From assembly GCA_964450385.1 (NCBI GenBank), contig CAYVEC010000008.1:6754-70753 (forward strand): a stretch of 64,000 nucleotides of DNA. Reading direction: 5' to 3'. Below, one piece after another: positions 34,698-44,419 of the stretch. The stretch comes from JAKLFA01 sp964450385 (GTDB lineage Bacteria; Omnitrophota; Gorgyraeia; Zapsychrales; JANLHA01). The translations under genes and the position numbers were made by a program. Position 1 is the first letter of the stretch. Every line of letters starts with the position of its first letter. A model generated the notes under the pieces. That model made no database searches. It had not been told where the DNA came from and saw only the letters and a program-made list of their open reading frames with translations.

Positions 34698-35281
34698 ACG
34701 CATGGCAGAATTTCAGTAAAGGCCTCCTTAAAGAAAATCCGGTGCTCATCCTGCTCCTAGGTTTCTGCCCGACCCTCGGCGTATCCACCTCGGCCCTGAA
34801 CGGCATCGGCATGGGACTCGCCACGACCTTTGTCTTGATCATGTCAAACATCGCCATCTCGCTCGTCAAAGACCTGATCCCGGATAAGGTGCGCATCCCG
34901 TCGTATATCGTCATCATCGCCTCATTTGTCACGGTTGTTGATCTGATCATGGCTGCCTATGTGCCGGCGCTCCATGCGAAGCTTGGGCTCTTCATCCCGC
35001 TCATCGTGGTGAACTGTATCATCCTGGGCCGGGCCGAGGCCTTTGCGGCCAAAAATGGCCTGATCCCGTCCATGATCGACGGTCTGGGCATGGGCTGCGG
35101 ATTCACCCTGGCCCTGACCTTTATCGGCAGTGTCCGTGAGATCTTAGGCAGCGGGTCGATTTTTCAATATAAATTCATCGCTGGAGACGGGATCCTGATC
35201 TTTATCCTGGCCCCCGGGGCCTTTATCGTCATGAGTTATTTGATCGCCGTTGTACGAAAAATAAACGCGGCCCAACACTAG
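34694..35281 (+). CDS. rnfE: Rnf complex subunit RnfE
   Basis: An integral membrane subunit of 195 residues with six predicted segments. Family blocks are GFCPTLGVSTSALNGIGMG and VNCIILGRAEAFA, the second carrying a Cys thought to help bind the intramembrane Fe-S centre shared with RnfA. It resembles RnfA, its inverted-topology partner, in length and motif order. It starts inside the rnfG stop. Confidence 0.93.
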   Translation: MNAWQNFSKGLLKENPVLILLLGFCPTLGVSTSALNGIGMGLATTFVLIMSNIAISLVKDLIPDKVRIPSYIVIIASFVTVVDLIMAAYVPALHAKLGLFIPLIVVNCIILGRAEAFAAKNGLIPSMIDGLGMGCGFTLALTFIGSVREILGSGSIFQYKFIAGDGILIFILAPGAFIVMSYLIAVVRKINAAQH

Positions 35282-35299
35282 TTAACCAGCGGGGCATCT

Positions 35300-35878
35300 A
35301 TGACCCATTATCTCCTGATCATCATCTCAGCTGTTTTTGTCAATAACATTGTCCTGACCCGGTTTTTGGGCATCTGCCCGTTTCTCGGTGTCTCGAATAA
35401 ATTCTCCACGGCCGTTGGCATGGGCGGAGGGGTCCTGTTCGTCATGACCCTCTCGACGCTCGTGACCTATCTCATCAATGCCTATGTCCTGGTGCCTCTC
35501 CAGATCGGGTTCATGCAGACGATCACCTATATCCTTGTCATCGCGGCCCTGGTCCAGATGGTCGAGATCATCCTTAAAAAGATCAGCCCGGCGCTCTATC
35601 AGGCGCTCGGTGTGTATCTGCCGCTCATCACCACGAACTGCACGATCCTGGGCGTCGCGATCCTCGTCGTTCAAAATAAATTCTCTCTGCTCGAAAGCGT
35701 GGTCTTTGCCATGGCCAACGCCTCTGGATTTACGCTCGCGATCGTGCTCTTTTCAAGTATCCGCGAACAGCTCGAGCTCTCGAACGTGCCCAAGGCCATG
35801 CGCGGGGTGCCGATCGCGCTCTTGACGGCCGGGCTCCTATCCCTGGCCTTTATGGGTTTTTCGGGGATCGTCAAATAG
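35300..35878 (+). CDS. rnfA: Rnf complex subunit RnfA
   Basis: An integral membrane subunit of 192 residues with six predicted segments. LTRFLGICPFLGVSNK and ITTNCTILGVAI match RnfA and mirror the RnfE blocks, including the paired Cys residues. It closes the cluster, which has the order rseC-B-C-D-G-E-A. All six core subunits are present and uninterrupted. Confidence 0.94.
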   Translation: MTHYLLIIISAVFVNNIVLTRFLGICPFLGVSNKFSTAVGMGGGVLFVMTLSTLVTYLINAYVLVPLQIGFMQTITYILVIAALVQMVEIILKKISPALYQALGVYLPLITTNCTILGVAILVVQNKFSLLESVVFAMANASGFTLAIVLFSSIREQLELSNVPKAMRGVPIALLTAGLLSLAFMGFSGIVK

Positions 35879-35886
35879 AGGGACCG

Positions 35887-36675
35887 ATGAACATCCTCTC
35901 CTGGAATATCAATGGGATCCGCGCAAGCGAACGGAAGGGGTTCTTCGACTGGCTCGCCAGCCGTCCGGCTGACATCATCTGTGTCCAGGAGACGAAGGCC
36001 GACCCGACGCAATTGACCCCAAAATTCTTAACGCCTCCCGGCTACCACACCTTTTGGTCAGCGGCCGAACGCAAGGGCTACAGCGGGGTCGCGGTCTTCT
36101 CGTCGATCCAGCCTGTGCGCGTTAATGCCGATCTTGGCATCCCTGAATTCGACAGCGAAGGGAGGATGCTCGAGCTCGAGTACCCGGACTTTATCCTGTT
36201 TAATGTCTATTTCCCCAACGGCAGCAGCGGCAATAAACGCGTGCCGTATAAAATGGCATTTTATGACGCCTTTCTTAAACACGCGGAGCGTCTCCACAAA
36301 AAAGGCAAACCCCTGGTCATCTGCGGCGACGTCAACACCGCCCATGAAGAGATCGATCTGGCCCGGCCACGCCAGAATGAAGGGAACACCGGTTTTCTAC
36401 CTGAAGAACGCGCCTGGGTCTCGCGCCTGATCTCCAAAGGCTACGCCGACACCTTTCGGCATTTTCACCCCGGCGAGCCCGGCCACTATTCGTGGTGGGA
36501 TTACAAAACCCGGGCCCGCGAGCGTGATATCGGCTGGCGGATCGACTACTTTTTTGTGACCGAGGACATCCTGCCCCGTGTACGCGAGGCCTTTATCCTC
36601 AAGACCATCGAAGGTTCAGACCATTGTCCCGTGGGGATCACACTCGCCTCGTCAGGCGTCCATTCAAAAAAATAG
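35887..36675 (+). CDS. xthA: Exodeoxyribonuclease III (AP endonuclease)
   Basis: A 262-residue Mg-dependent AP endonuclease/exonuclease of the EEP superfamily. Visible blocks are MNILSWNINGIRA, VQETKAD (metal-binding Glu), CGDVNTAHEEIDL, WRIDYFF and the catalytic SDHCPV near the C-terminus. It repairs abasic sites left by glycosylases such as MutY, encoded 16 kb away. It starts 8 bases after rnfA on a GAGGGACCG element, so it may be transcribed with the rnf genes. Confidence 0.94.
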   Translation: MNILSWNINGIRASERKGFFDWLASRPADIICVQETKADPTQLTPKFLTPPGYHTFWSAAERKGYSGVAVFSSIQPVRVNADLGIPEFDSEGRMLELEYPDFILFNVYFPNGSSGNKRVPYKMAFYDAFLKHAERLHKKGKPLVICGDVNTAHEEIDLARPRQNEGNTGFLPEERAWVSRLISKGYADTFRHFHPGEPGHYSWWDYKTRARERDIGWRIDYFFVTEDILPRVREAFILKTIEGSDHCPVGITLASSGVHSKK

Positions 36676-36728
36676 CAATACTTAATGTGGCGCCAGGCCT
36701 TTTGTGCTATAAACAAGGAGGCTGGCAG

Positions 36729-36755
36729 ATGCCGCCTCGACACACGCATCCTTAA
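36729..36755 (+). CDS. Possible 8-codon leader ORF (MPPRHTHP)
   Basis: An AGGAGG at 36716-36721 sits 7 bases before an ATG that opens an 8-codon frame ending TAA at 36753-36755, 10 bases before the next, well-supported start at 36766. An extended -10 (TGCTATAAA, 36705-36713) lies just upstream. The excellent ribosome binding site is the only evidence for translation, so it may instead be spurious. Confidence 0.3.
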   Translation: MPPRHTHP

Positions 36756-36765
36756 AGGAGGGATC

Positions 36766-36873
36766 ATGAAAGACCTATCTGGCGTCTTTGTCAAACTACT
36801 CATCGGCGCGATCGTCACAGCCTTGTTATTGGCAGGCTTGATCGTTTACCTCGGGTCACGCGCCGCAGCGTAA
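36766..36873 (+). CDS. Small single-span membrane protein (35 aa)
   Basis: The protein has 35 residues: a short polar N-terminus (MKDLSGVFVK), one membrane segment (about 10-30, rich in Leu, Ala, Ile and Val) and a tail GSRAAA. A near-perfect AAAGGAGGGATC precedes the ATG. A longer in-frame reading from 36685 has no such signal. No homologue is recognised. It lies between xthA and a DUF4139 gene with spacers on both sides, so it is probably its own transcription unit. Confidence 0.6.
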   Translation: MKDLSGVFVKLLIGAIVTALLLAGLIVYLGSRAAA

Positions 36874-36946
36874 ATTTTACCTGCGATTAGGCGCTCACTA
36901 AAACGCCCAATACTCGTCATCAATCAAACGACAGAAGGAGGCCTCG

Positions 36947-38362
36947 ATGAAAAAAATGTGTCTGATGACATTAGCCGCTATGCTGATCGCGCCAACGGTT
37001 CACGCCGAGACGCTCACATCCACCCTTAAGGACCAGACCTCGGTCGAGGTCACGGTCTACAATTCCAACATCGGCCTTGTCAAAGACACACGGCGGATCA
37101 CGTTGCCGAAAGGCGTCGCCGAACTTCAGTTTATGGATGTCGCCGCGACCATTCAGCCGGTGACGGTGAGCGTCAAATCCCTGACCGCCCCAGAAAGTTT
37201 CCGGATCCTCGAACAGAATTATGAATATGACCTCATGGATTCCCAAAAGCTCCTCGACAAGTTCGTGGGTAAGACCGTGAAGATCATTGATGAAAATGAC
37301 TATCAAGGCACCCGGCGTGAACTGACCGCCGAACTCCTCAGTAATAACAAAGGGCCGATCTATCGGATCGATAACGAGATCTACCTTTCCTATAGCGGCC
37401 AGGTCGTGCTCCCCGAGATCCCCAAAAATCTCATTGCCAAACCAACGCTGACCTGGATGTTCAACCATGACCGCGATACTGAGGAGACGATCGAAGCGTC
37501 GTACTTAACGCACAATCTCAATTGGAACGCTGACTATGTCCTAACAGTCAATGCCGACGACACGCTTGCCGGTCTTCATGGCTGGGTCACGGTCGTGAAT
37601 ATGAGCGGTACCGAGTACACGAACGCCCGTCTTAAACTCGTGGCTGGAGACATTAACCGGGCTGAGTCACGTCTCAAAGAAGCGCGGGCGGCTAAAATGG
37701 TTATGGAGATTGGATTGGGAGATCGGGGCTTTACAGAGCAGTCATTTTTTGAATATCATATCTATGATCTTGAACGGCCAACAACCCTTAAAAATAATCA
37801 GACGAAGCAACTGAGCCTCCTCAGCGCTGACGCGATCGGGATCCGTAAGGAATTTATTCTCTACGGCACCACCGGATACTACGCAGATCGTTATCCGTCG
37901 ATTCCTGCCTCAAAAGTCGGGGTCTATTTAAAATTCAAGAATGACGTCCAGAGCCATCTTGGGATGCCGCTCCCGGCCGGGGTTGTGCGGCTCTATAAGG
38001 CCGACGCCTCTGACCGGCTTCAGCTTATCGGCGAAGACCGCATTGACCACACGCCGAAAGATGAGGAGATCACCCTTAAGGTCGGAGACGCCTTTGATGT
38101 GGTCGCGGAGCGCCGCCAAACGGATTATCAGAATATTAATCGGCGACTCCATGAAACGGCCTGGGAAGTCGTGTTACGCAATCACAAGACCGAAGACATA
38201 ACCGTCGCCGTGATTGAGCCGGTTTACGGAGACTGGGAAATAGTGGAGTCAAGCCTCCCGCATGAAAAACTCGATGCCGAGACCATAAAATTCAACATCC
38301 CCGTTCCCAAAGATGGCGAGACGACGTTGACCTATCGGGTACGGATTAATACCTATTATTAA
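36947..38362 (+). CDS. Secreted DUF4139 domain protein
   Basis: The protein has 471 residues with a signal peptide (1-20, ending TVHAE). The start of the mature protein (VTVYNSNIGLVKDTRRITLPKG) and the later WNADYVLTVNADDTLAGLHGWVTVVNMSGTEYTNARLKLVAGDIN are characteristic of DUF4139-containing proteins. These are secreted beta-rich proteins of unknown function found in many bacteria. AGAAGGAGGC precedes the ATG. It is convergent with the radical SAM gene, with a 25-base gap and no clear terminator. Confidence 0.78.
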   Translation: MKKMCLMTLAAMLIAPTVHAETLTSTLKDQTSVEVTVYNSNIGLVKDTRRITLPKGVAELQFMDVAATIQPVTVSVKSLTAPESFRILEQNYEYDLMDSQKLLDKFVGKTVKIIDENDYQGTRRELTAELLSNNKGPIYRIDNEIYLSYSGQVVLPEIPKNLIAKPTLTWMFNHDRDTEETIEASYLTHNLNWNADYVLTVNADDTLAGLHGWVTVVNMSGTEYTNARLKLVAGDINRAESRLKEARAAKMVMEIGLGDRGFTEQSFFEYHIYDLERPTTLKNNQTKQLSLLSADAIGIRKEFILYGTTGYYADRYPSIPASKVGVYLKFKNDVQSHLGMPLPAGVVRLYKADASDRLQLIGEDRIDHTPKDEEITLKVGDAFDVVAERRQTDYQNINRRLHETAWEVVLRNHKTEDITVAVIEPVYGDWEIVESSLPHEKLDAETIKFNIPVPKDGETTLTYRVRINTYY

Positions 38363-38387
38363 GAAGGTAGATAAACAAGGCGCGAGG

Positions 38388-39848
38388 TTATCCGCGTCGG
38401 GGATGAGCAGACGGCATCCGGAAACATCTCCCCATGAAGTAGCCCACGAAGGCCTTGAATCCATAGAGTTTTCGAATCAAGTCGCCAAGGCTCCGAATCG
38501 AGACCAGCATCCGCCACATCTGCGCAGGCCTCAGATAAAATTCTTTTAATCCCTCATCGATCAGCCGATCGATTTCCGTATTCGAGAGCTGCGGATAACT
38601 TAACAGCGTTTTTTGCTCTCCGGTCTCTGTGAGCCATTCATCCCAATCCTGAGCGAGGATGTAGCCGTGGTCCTTGGCCCACTGATAAAGGGTGGTGCCG
38701 GGATAGACCGCGATCCCCGTGATCTGGATCGTGTCGAGCGGAAGGGATTTCGCGAGCTCGATCGTCTCGCGGGCCGTCTGATGGGTCTCACCGGGCGCGC
38801 CGATCATAAAACACCCATGAATGATGAATCCAAGCCGGTGGGCCTCCCCGGCAAAGGCCCGGGCCATGTCGACCGAGACCATGCCTTTGTGCACAGCCTT
38901 AAAAGCCGCGTCATACCCGAATTCAAAACCGGTCATAAGCATCCGGCACCCCGCCTTTTTCATGAGAGGCAGGAGGGAGAGATCAGTATTGATCCGGGTG
39001 TTGCAGGACCATGAGATCTTTTGATGCAATCCACGGCGGATGATCTCCTCACAGACAGCCCGGGCGTGGCCGGTGTCCGCCGCAAAGGTATCGGTCTCGA
39101 ACATAATCTCGCGGATCTGCGGAAAGAGTTTTAGATCAAATTCCATCTCGTCAGCCACCTGCTCAGGGGTCCGGTTGCGGAGCCCATGGCCGTACATAAG
39201 CTGCGGGTCACGACAGAACGAGCAGGCATTGTTACATCCGCGGCCGGTCATAAGCGTCAAGAATGGGAATTTCTTTCCGGCATCCGGATACCACTCGGGC
39301 CGAATGAGACTCCACGCGGGAAAGGGAAGGGAACGAACATCGATCGGAGGCCGGTTCGGGTTATGGACAACCGCGCCGTCATTCATCCAGCTCAAACCTA
39401 AGATCTCTTCATCGGGCCGTCCGTCGGCAAGTTCCCGCAGGGTCTCATCATATTCCCTCCGAAGGATATAATCAACCGTGCCCCGGCCGATCTCAAAGGT
39501 GTTGTCCGGTTCAGCAGTCACATGCTGTCCCACAAAAGCGACCCGGCAGCCGGTTGCCTGCTTGATCTGCCGAGCCTGTTCAATATCCGCGTAGATCGAC
39601 GGGGTTGTGGCATGGATCACGAGAAGATCAGGCCGGATGTCCGTACAGAGCCGCAGTGTTTTCTCTGGACTGAAATTCCGTGCTGCCGCCTCGATAAAAC
39701 TCACATCATGACCCGCGTCAATCAGGATCTGGGCCGCAATGAGGAGATATTCGGGATGGCGCTGAACGCGGCCGCGGGATTTGGCGGCCCAGCGTGCGAC
39801 ACGGACAAAATTCGTACCATACGACGGATTGACGATCGTGACGGTCAT
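38388..39848 (-). CDS. B12-binding domain radical SAM protein
   Basis: The protein has 486 residues. An N-terminal cobalamin-binding-like domain (about 1-140) contains ILIDAGHDVSFIEAAA and VAFVGQHVTAEP. The radical SAM core begins near 200 with the cluster motif C-x3-C-x2-C in GRGCNNACSFCRDP. The layout is that of the BchE/HpnJ-type class B methyltransferase-like and oxidoreductase-like enzymes used in lipid, hopanoid and antibiotic pathways. The B12 domain lacks an obvious D-x-H-x2-G motif, so cobalamin may bind base-off or not at all. The substrate is unknown and no pathway genes adjoin it. Confidence 0.78.
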   Translation of the reverse strand: MTVTIVNPSYGTNFVRVARWAAKSRGRVQRHPEYLLIAAQILIDAGHDVSFIEAAARNFSPEKTLRLCTDIRPDLLVIHATTPSIYADIEQARQIKQATGCRVAFVGQHVTAEPDNTFEIGRGTVDYILRREYDETLRELADGRPDEEILGLSWMNDGAVVHNPNRPPIDVRSLPFPAWSLIRPEWYPDAGKKFPFLTLMTGRGCNNACSFCRDPQLMYGHGLRNRTPEQVADEMEFDLKLFPQIREIMFETDTFAADTGHARAVCEEIIRRGLHQKISWSCNTRINTDLSLLPLMKKAGCRMLMTGFEFGYDAAFKAVHKGMVSVDMARAFAGEAHRLGFIIHGCFMIGAPGETHQTARETIELAKSLPLDTIQITGIAVYPGTTLYQWAKDHGYILAQDWDEWLTETGEQKTLLSYPQLSNTEIDRLIDEGLKEFYLRPAQMWRMLVSIRSLGDLIRKLYGFKAFVGYFMGRCFRMPSAHPRRG

Positions 39849-39946
39849 AGCAGCCCTTTCCGGTTCTGTCCTATCTTAAAACCCGTCCTTGGCTTTGGCA
39901 AGGAGGGAATGAAAAATTAAAAATATTTTCCGCCGCCATGTGCCGA

Positions 39947-39955
39947 TGCTATACT
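39947..39955 (+). promoter_or_regulatory. Extended -10 element before the sensor kinase gene
   Basis: TGCTATACT fits TGn-TATAnT, with TATACT at 39950-39955. A weak TTTTCC lies 18 bases upstream. The start codon at 39973 has AAAGGA in between, so the leader would be about 11 bases. Confidence 0.45.
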
Positions 39956-39972
39956 GCCTGCAAAGGACTTTC

Positions 39973-41604
39973 ATGAAGATTTCAAATAAAATATCACTCC
40001 TGATCCTGTTCCTCCTGTTCGTCCTCGCGGCGAATGCCTGTATCGGCCTGGTTCAGCTCTCGAAGATCAACCTTGAACTGCGGACCGTGGTCGAGCGCGA
40101 CCTGGCTCTAACAACCGCCATGACGCAGGTCTCCCAGCGTCAGCTTGAGAAGGGGGTCCTCATCGAGCGGCTTCTGAACATCTCTGAGGAACTGAACACC
40201 GAAGACCTCCCCGCAGCCCGCCGAACCCATCTCATCGATCAAACACGGGTCACGGGAGAGCGGATCGCGGCCTTGTCCCAGCAGGCAGCCCAGAAGATTA
40301 TTGAGGCCCGCCGCCTGATCCAGGACGGGATCCGCCATTCACCCTTTTCGGTCAAACGCCAGGAGCTCGCCTCTGCCGGCTCGGTCCTGGCCGAGATAGA
40401 ACAACGCCATATTCAGTACGACCTCCTCATCGCGTCGATCCTCAACGCAGTGACGGACGCGGCCTTTGAGCTTTCATTTGACGAGCTCCGTCGGATCGAA
40501 CACGGTTCCACGCGCCTGAGCGAACAATTAAAAAAATTCGTCGCGGATGTCCAGGCCTTCTCGCGCGCCTCGCTCGTCACGGCCAAAGCCGAGGAAAGCG
40601 CCGCGCGGCGGATCCTCTGGATCAGTTTCGCGATCTGTCTTTTGATCAGTATGGTCATTGCAAGTGCGATCATCCGGAGTATCGTCGAACCCCTCACGGA
40701 GCTCAACAATGCCGCCCACGCCGTGGGAGAAGGGAATTTTTTCATCCGCTTAACGCGCCTCACACGCGATGAAATCGGTGAGGTCGGGCATGCGTTCAAC
40801 GCCATGACCCAGCGGATCCTGGAATTTACGACCCAGCTGAAACAAAAAAAGGAACAGCTCTCCGAGGCCCTTCGGATCACCGAGGCGCAGAAAAACGATC
40901 TTGAGCGTGTCAATAAAGAGCTCGATAGTTTTGTGCACACCGTGAGCCATGACCTACGCTCGCCGCTCCTCGGGATCGTCGGATACAGTGATTTTCTTCA
41001 CACCAACTACGCCGCCCAACTTGACGAAAAAGGCCAGCGGAGCCTGAACGGCATCATCCGGAGCGCCGAGCGGATGCAGGACCTCATTACCGATCTTCTC
41101 ACCCTCACGCGCATCGCCAGGATCAAGAACCCTTACGAACCCGTGGACCTTAACGATACGGTTCAGGCGATCTGCGAACGGCTCGAATATGAGATCGAGA
41201 CCCATCACGCGGCGGTCCAGATCGAGCAGGGACTACCCACGATCGTCTGCGACCGGATCAAGATGCATGAGGTCTTTTTAAATCTGATCAACAACGCGAT
41301 CAAGTTTTCCTCCAAGGTCACGAGCCGCACCCCGGTGATCCGCATCGGGTCCGCGGCCCTGGACCATGACTGGGAATTTTGGGTCGCGGACAACGGGATC
41401 GGAATCCCGGAAGAATATCACGATGAGATCTTTGACCTCTTTAAGCGACTTCACACATCGACCGAGTATGAGGGGACAGGGGCCGGACTCAGCATTGTAA
41501 AAGCGGTCATCGAAAGCCACGGAGGCCGGATCTGGGTTGAGTCGCGCGTCGGCGAGGGAGCAGCCTTTCATTTCACGATTCCCAAAGGCCTCACACCGGG
41601 TTGA
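39973..41604 (+). CDS. Membrane sensor histidine kinase (HAMP, phytochrome-type HisKA)
   Basis: The protein has 543 residues; the start at 39973 follows AAAGGA. A first membrane segment (7-27) is followed by a periplasmic four-helix region (30-210), a second membrane segment (about 214-238), HAMP (240-290) and a coiled coil. The HisKA has His326 in VHTVSHDLRSPLLGI, and the HATPase has LNLINNAIKFSS, DNGIGIPEEYHDEIF and GTGAGLSIV. The missing GLGLG (GAGLS instead) is typical of the bacteriophytochrome-like HWE/HisKA branch. No response regulator lies next to it. Confidence 0.87.
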   Translation: MKISNKISLLILFLLFVLAANACIGLVQLSKINLELRTVVERDLALTTAMTQVSQRQLEKGVLIERLLNISEELNTEDLPAARRTHLIDQTRVTGERIAALSQQAAQKIIEARRLIQDGIRHSPFSVKRQELASAGSVLAEIEQRHIQYDLLIASILNAVTDAAFELSFDELRRIEHGSTRLSEQLKKFVADVQAFSRASLVTAKAEESAARRILWISFAICLLISMVIASAIIRSIVEPLTELNNAAHAVGEGNFFIRLTRLTRDEIGEVGHAFNAMTQRILEFTTQLKQKKEQLSEALRITEAQKNDLERVNKELDSFVHTVSHDLRSPLLGIVGYSDFLHTNYAAQLDEKGQRSLNGIIRSAERMQDLITDLLTLTRIARIKNPYEPVDLNDTVQAICERLEYEIETHHAAVQIEQGLPTIVCDRIKMHEVFLNLINNAIKFSSKVTSRTPVIRIGSAALDHDWEFWVADNGIGIPEEYHDEIFDLFKRLHTSTEYEGTGAGLSIVKAVIESHGGRIWVESRVGEGAAFHFTIPKGLTPG

Positions 41605-41619
41605 TCCACCGTCCAACAT

Positions 41620-41648
41620 TTGACGCACCGGAACACTTTCTATATAAT
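41620..41648 (+). promoter_or_regulatory. Sigma-70 promoter of acnA
   Basis: TTGACG at 41620-41625 and TATAAT at 41643-41648 with a 17-base spacer, one mismatch to consensus overall. The start would be near 41655 and the ATG at 41687 has AAGGA upstream. Confidence 0.82.
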
Positions 41649-41686
41649 AGGCTGTCTTTTTAACCGATCACGGCAAGGAATCGATC

Positions 41687-44386
41687 ATGGACACCCGTAT
41701 CACGCACGCCGCTTTAAAAACCGAGCATGGCGTTTTTAAGTACTTTAAGATCAATGACGTCACCCGCCTTGGCCTGGGCGACCCGAAACGTCTTCCTTTT
41801 TCAATCCGGATCCTTCTTGAAAATGCCCTGCGCCACTGTGACGGTTTCCGAGTCACGGCCCAAGACGTCGAGCGCATCGCGTCATGGCAGCCGCACGATC
41901 TCCACCGGCAGGAGATCGCCTTTAACCCGAGCCGGGTGATCCTTCAAGATTTCACCGGGGTTCCGTGTGTCGTTGACCTTGCCGCGATGCGCGCCGCGGT
42001 CAAACGGCTCGGGGGCGACATCTCAAAGATCAATCCACTTGTCCCGTGCGACCTCGTCATCGACCACTCGCTCCAGATCGACGCCTATGGATGCCCCGAG
42101 GCGTTTGCCATCAATATGCAAAAAGAATTTGAGCGCAACGCCGAGCGCTACGCCTTTCTCAAATGGGGACAGGAGGTCTTTAAAAATTTCCGCGTCGTGC
42201 CGCCGGGAACAGGGATCATCCATCAGGTCAACCTCGAATATCTGGCCCATGGGGTCATCACAAAAAAACGGGCCGATGGCACCTCGGATGTCTTTTTTGA
42301 CAGCGTGGTCGGGACGGACAGTCACACGACCATGATCAACGGCCTGGGGATCCTGGGCTGGGGCGTGGGAGGGATCGAGGCCGAGGCCGTGATGCTCGGC
42401 GAACCGATCACCATGCTGCTCCCAGAGGTCATCGGTTTTGAACTGACGGGCCGACTCCGTGACGGCGTGACCGCGACCGACCTGGTCCTGACCATTGTCG
42501 AGATCCTCCGAAAAAAAGGGGTGGTTGGTAAATTTGTCGAATATATCGGCGACGGTCTCGCCGGACTCTCCCTTCCGGACCGGGCCACGATTGCGAACAT
42601 GGCGCCGGAGTACGGGGCCACTGCTGGGATGTTCCCGATCGATCATGCGGTACTTGAATATTACGCGTTGACCGGACGCGATCCGAAACAGATCGATCTC
42701 ATCGAACAATACACGCGCGCCCAGGGGATGTTCTATTCCCCGGGTGACCCGCGCCCTGAGTACAGCGATATCCTGCGGCTGGACCTTGACAGTATCGAGC
42801 CGTCGATCGCTGGCCCCAAACGACCGCAGGACCGGATCACCCTGCGATCGGTGACAGAACAGTTCAATAAGTCCCTAACATCCTCGGACCCCAAGACCGG
42901 TTTTGGCCTCACCCCAGAATCCAGCGCATCGCGGACCGTGTTACCGACGGGCGAGACATTGACCCACGGGAGTGTGGTGATCGCCTCGATCACAAGTTGC
43001 ACCAACACCTCGAACCCCGCGGTCCTTATTGCCGCCGGATTGCTTGCCCAAAAGGCCGTGACAGCGGGTCTTCGCGTTCCGGGTTTCGTCAAGACGAGTT
43101 TCGCGCCTGGCTCACAGGTTGTCGAAGATTATCTTGCCTCAGCGGGGCTGCTGCCATTTCTTGAGCAGCTCGGTTTTCATATCGCTGGATACGGATGCGC
43201 CACCTGTATCGGGAACAGCGGGCCACTGCGCCAGGATGTCGCCAATGCGATTACCACACACCGGCTCGTGGCCGCAAGCGTGCTGAGCGGCAACCGGAAT
43301 TTCGAGGGGCGCGTCAATCCCCTGACCCGGGCGAATTATCTTGCCTCGCCGCCCCTGGTCGTGGCCTACGCCTTAGCCGGACGCGTGACGATCGATTTTG
43401 ACCGCGAACCGATCGGCATGATTAAAGGTCATCCCGTTTATCTAAAGGATATCTGGCCGTCTCAGGCCGAGATCGACCGAGTCGGCCAAGATCACGTTGA
43501 GGCCCAGTCTTTTATCAAGCGATATCAGGATGTTGGAACGAGCAATGAAAAATGGAACGTCATCGCCTCGGGGAAGGAGCCGCTCTTTGACTGGCCACGG
43601 GAGAGCACCTATATTCAGGAGCCACCATTTTTAAGCGGAATGACGCTCACCCCGGCTCCGCTTCAGCCGATCCAGGGGGCCCGCGTTCTCCTCAAACTCG
43701 GCGACTCGATCACAACAGACCATATTTCACCGGCGGGCTCGATCGCGCCGGACAGCCCGGCCGGTCGATATCTGACGGGCCTCGGCGTGGCACGTGAGGA
43801 CTTCAATTCCTACGGCGCGCGCCGGGGGAACGACCGTGTCATGACCCGTGGCACCTTTGCCAATATCCGCCTACGGAACCAGCTCGCTCCGGGTACCGAA
43901 GGCTCCTGGACACGCCATTTTCCGTCGGGCGACCTAATGAGTGTCTTTGACGCTGCCGAACGATACCGCAAGGAACACATTCCGCTCATCGTCCTCGCCG
44001 GCAAAGAGTACGGGACCGGCTCAAGCCGTGATTGGGCGGCCAAGGGTCCGGCCCTGCTCGGGATCCGGGCGGTGATCGCGCAAAGCTTTGAACGAATCCA
44101 CCGATCAAATCTCGCTGGGATGGGCATTCTCCCGCTCCAGTTTCACGACGGAGAAAGCACCGACAGTCTAGGCCTCACCGGCGCAGAAGTGATCAATCTT
44201 TCGGGGATCGAGACCGGCCTGACTCCGGGCAAGACCCTTCGCGTCACGGCCCTGCCGGCGGATGGAGGGCGTGCGATCGGTTTTGATGTCGTCTGCCGTC
44301 TCGACACACCAGTCGAGGTCGACTATTTCCGCCACGAGGGGATCCTGCCGGCGGTCGTGCGTAAACTGATCACGGACCGATCTTGA
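41687..44386 (+). CDS. acnA: Aconitate hydratase A
   Basis: An 899-residue monomeric [4Fe-4S] aconitase interconverting citrate and isocitrate. Cluster cysteines are in ITSCTNTSNP and GYGCATCIGNSG. The swivelling C-terminal domain has YGTGSSRDWAAKGPALLG and SFERIHRSNLAGMGILPL with the active-site Arg and Ser. The full length fits the AcnA/IRP1 type. It precedes leuC and leuD, members of the same superfamily, by only 33 bases, so the three dehydratases probably share a transcript. Confidence 0.95.
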   Translation: MDTRITHAALKTEHGVFKYFKINDVTRLGLGDPKRLPFSIRILLENALRHCDGFRVTAQDVERIASWQPHDLHRQEIAFNPSRVILQDFTGVPCVVDLAAMRAAVKRLGGDISKINPLVPCDLVIDHSLQIDAYGCPEAFAINMQKEFERNAERYAFLKWGQEVFKNFRVVPPGTGIIHQVNLEYLAHGVITKKRADGTSDVFFDSVVGTDSHTTMINGLGILGWGVGGIEAEAVMLGEPITMLLPEVIGFELTGRLRDGVTATDLVLTIVEILRKKGVVGKFVEYIGDGLAGLSLPDRATIANMAPEYGATAGMFPIDHAVLEYYALTGRDPKQIDLIEQYTRAQGMFYSPGDPRPEYSDILRLDLDSIEPSIAGPKRPQDRITLRSVTEQFNKSLTSSDPKTGFGLTPESSASRTVLPTGETLTHGSVVIASITSCTNTSNPAVLIAAGLLAQKAVTAGLRVPGFVKTSFAPGSQVVEDYLASAGLLPFLEQLGFHIAGYGCATCIGNSGPLRQDVANAITTHRLVAASVLSGNRNFEGRVNPLTRANYLASPPLVVAYALAGRVTIDFDREPIGMIKGHPVYLKDIWPSQAEIDRVGQDHVEAQSFIKRYQDVGTSNEKWNVIASGKEPLFDWPRESTYIQEPPFLSGMTLTPAPLQPIQGARVLLKLGDSITTDHISPAGSIAPDSPAGRYLTGLGVAREDFNSYGARRGNDRVMTRGTFANIRLRNQLAPGTEGSWTRHFPSGDLMSVFDAAERYRKEHIPLIVLAGKEYGTGSSRDWAAKGPALLGIRAVIAQSFERIHRSNLAGMGILPLQFHDGESTDSLGLTGAEVINLSGIETGLTPGKTLRVTALPADGGRAIGFDVVCRLDTPVEVDYFRHEGILPAVVRKLITDRS

Positions 44387-44419
44387 CAGTATAAAAACAG
44401 GAGGAAGGGAGTTTTGTCC

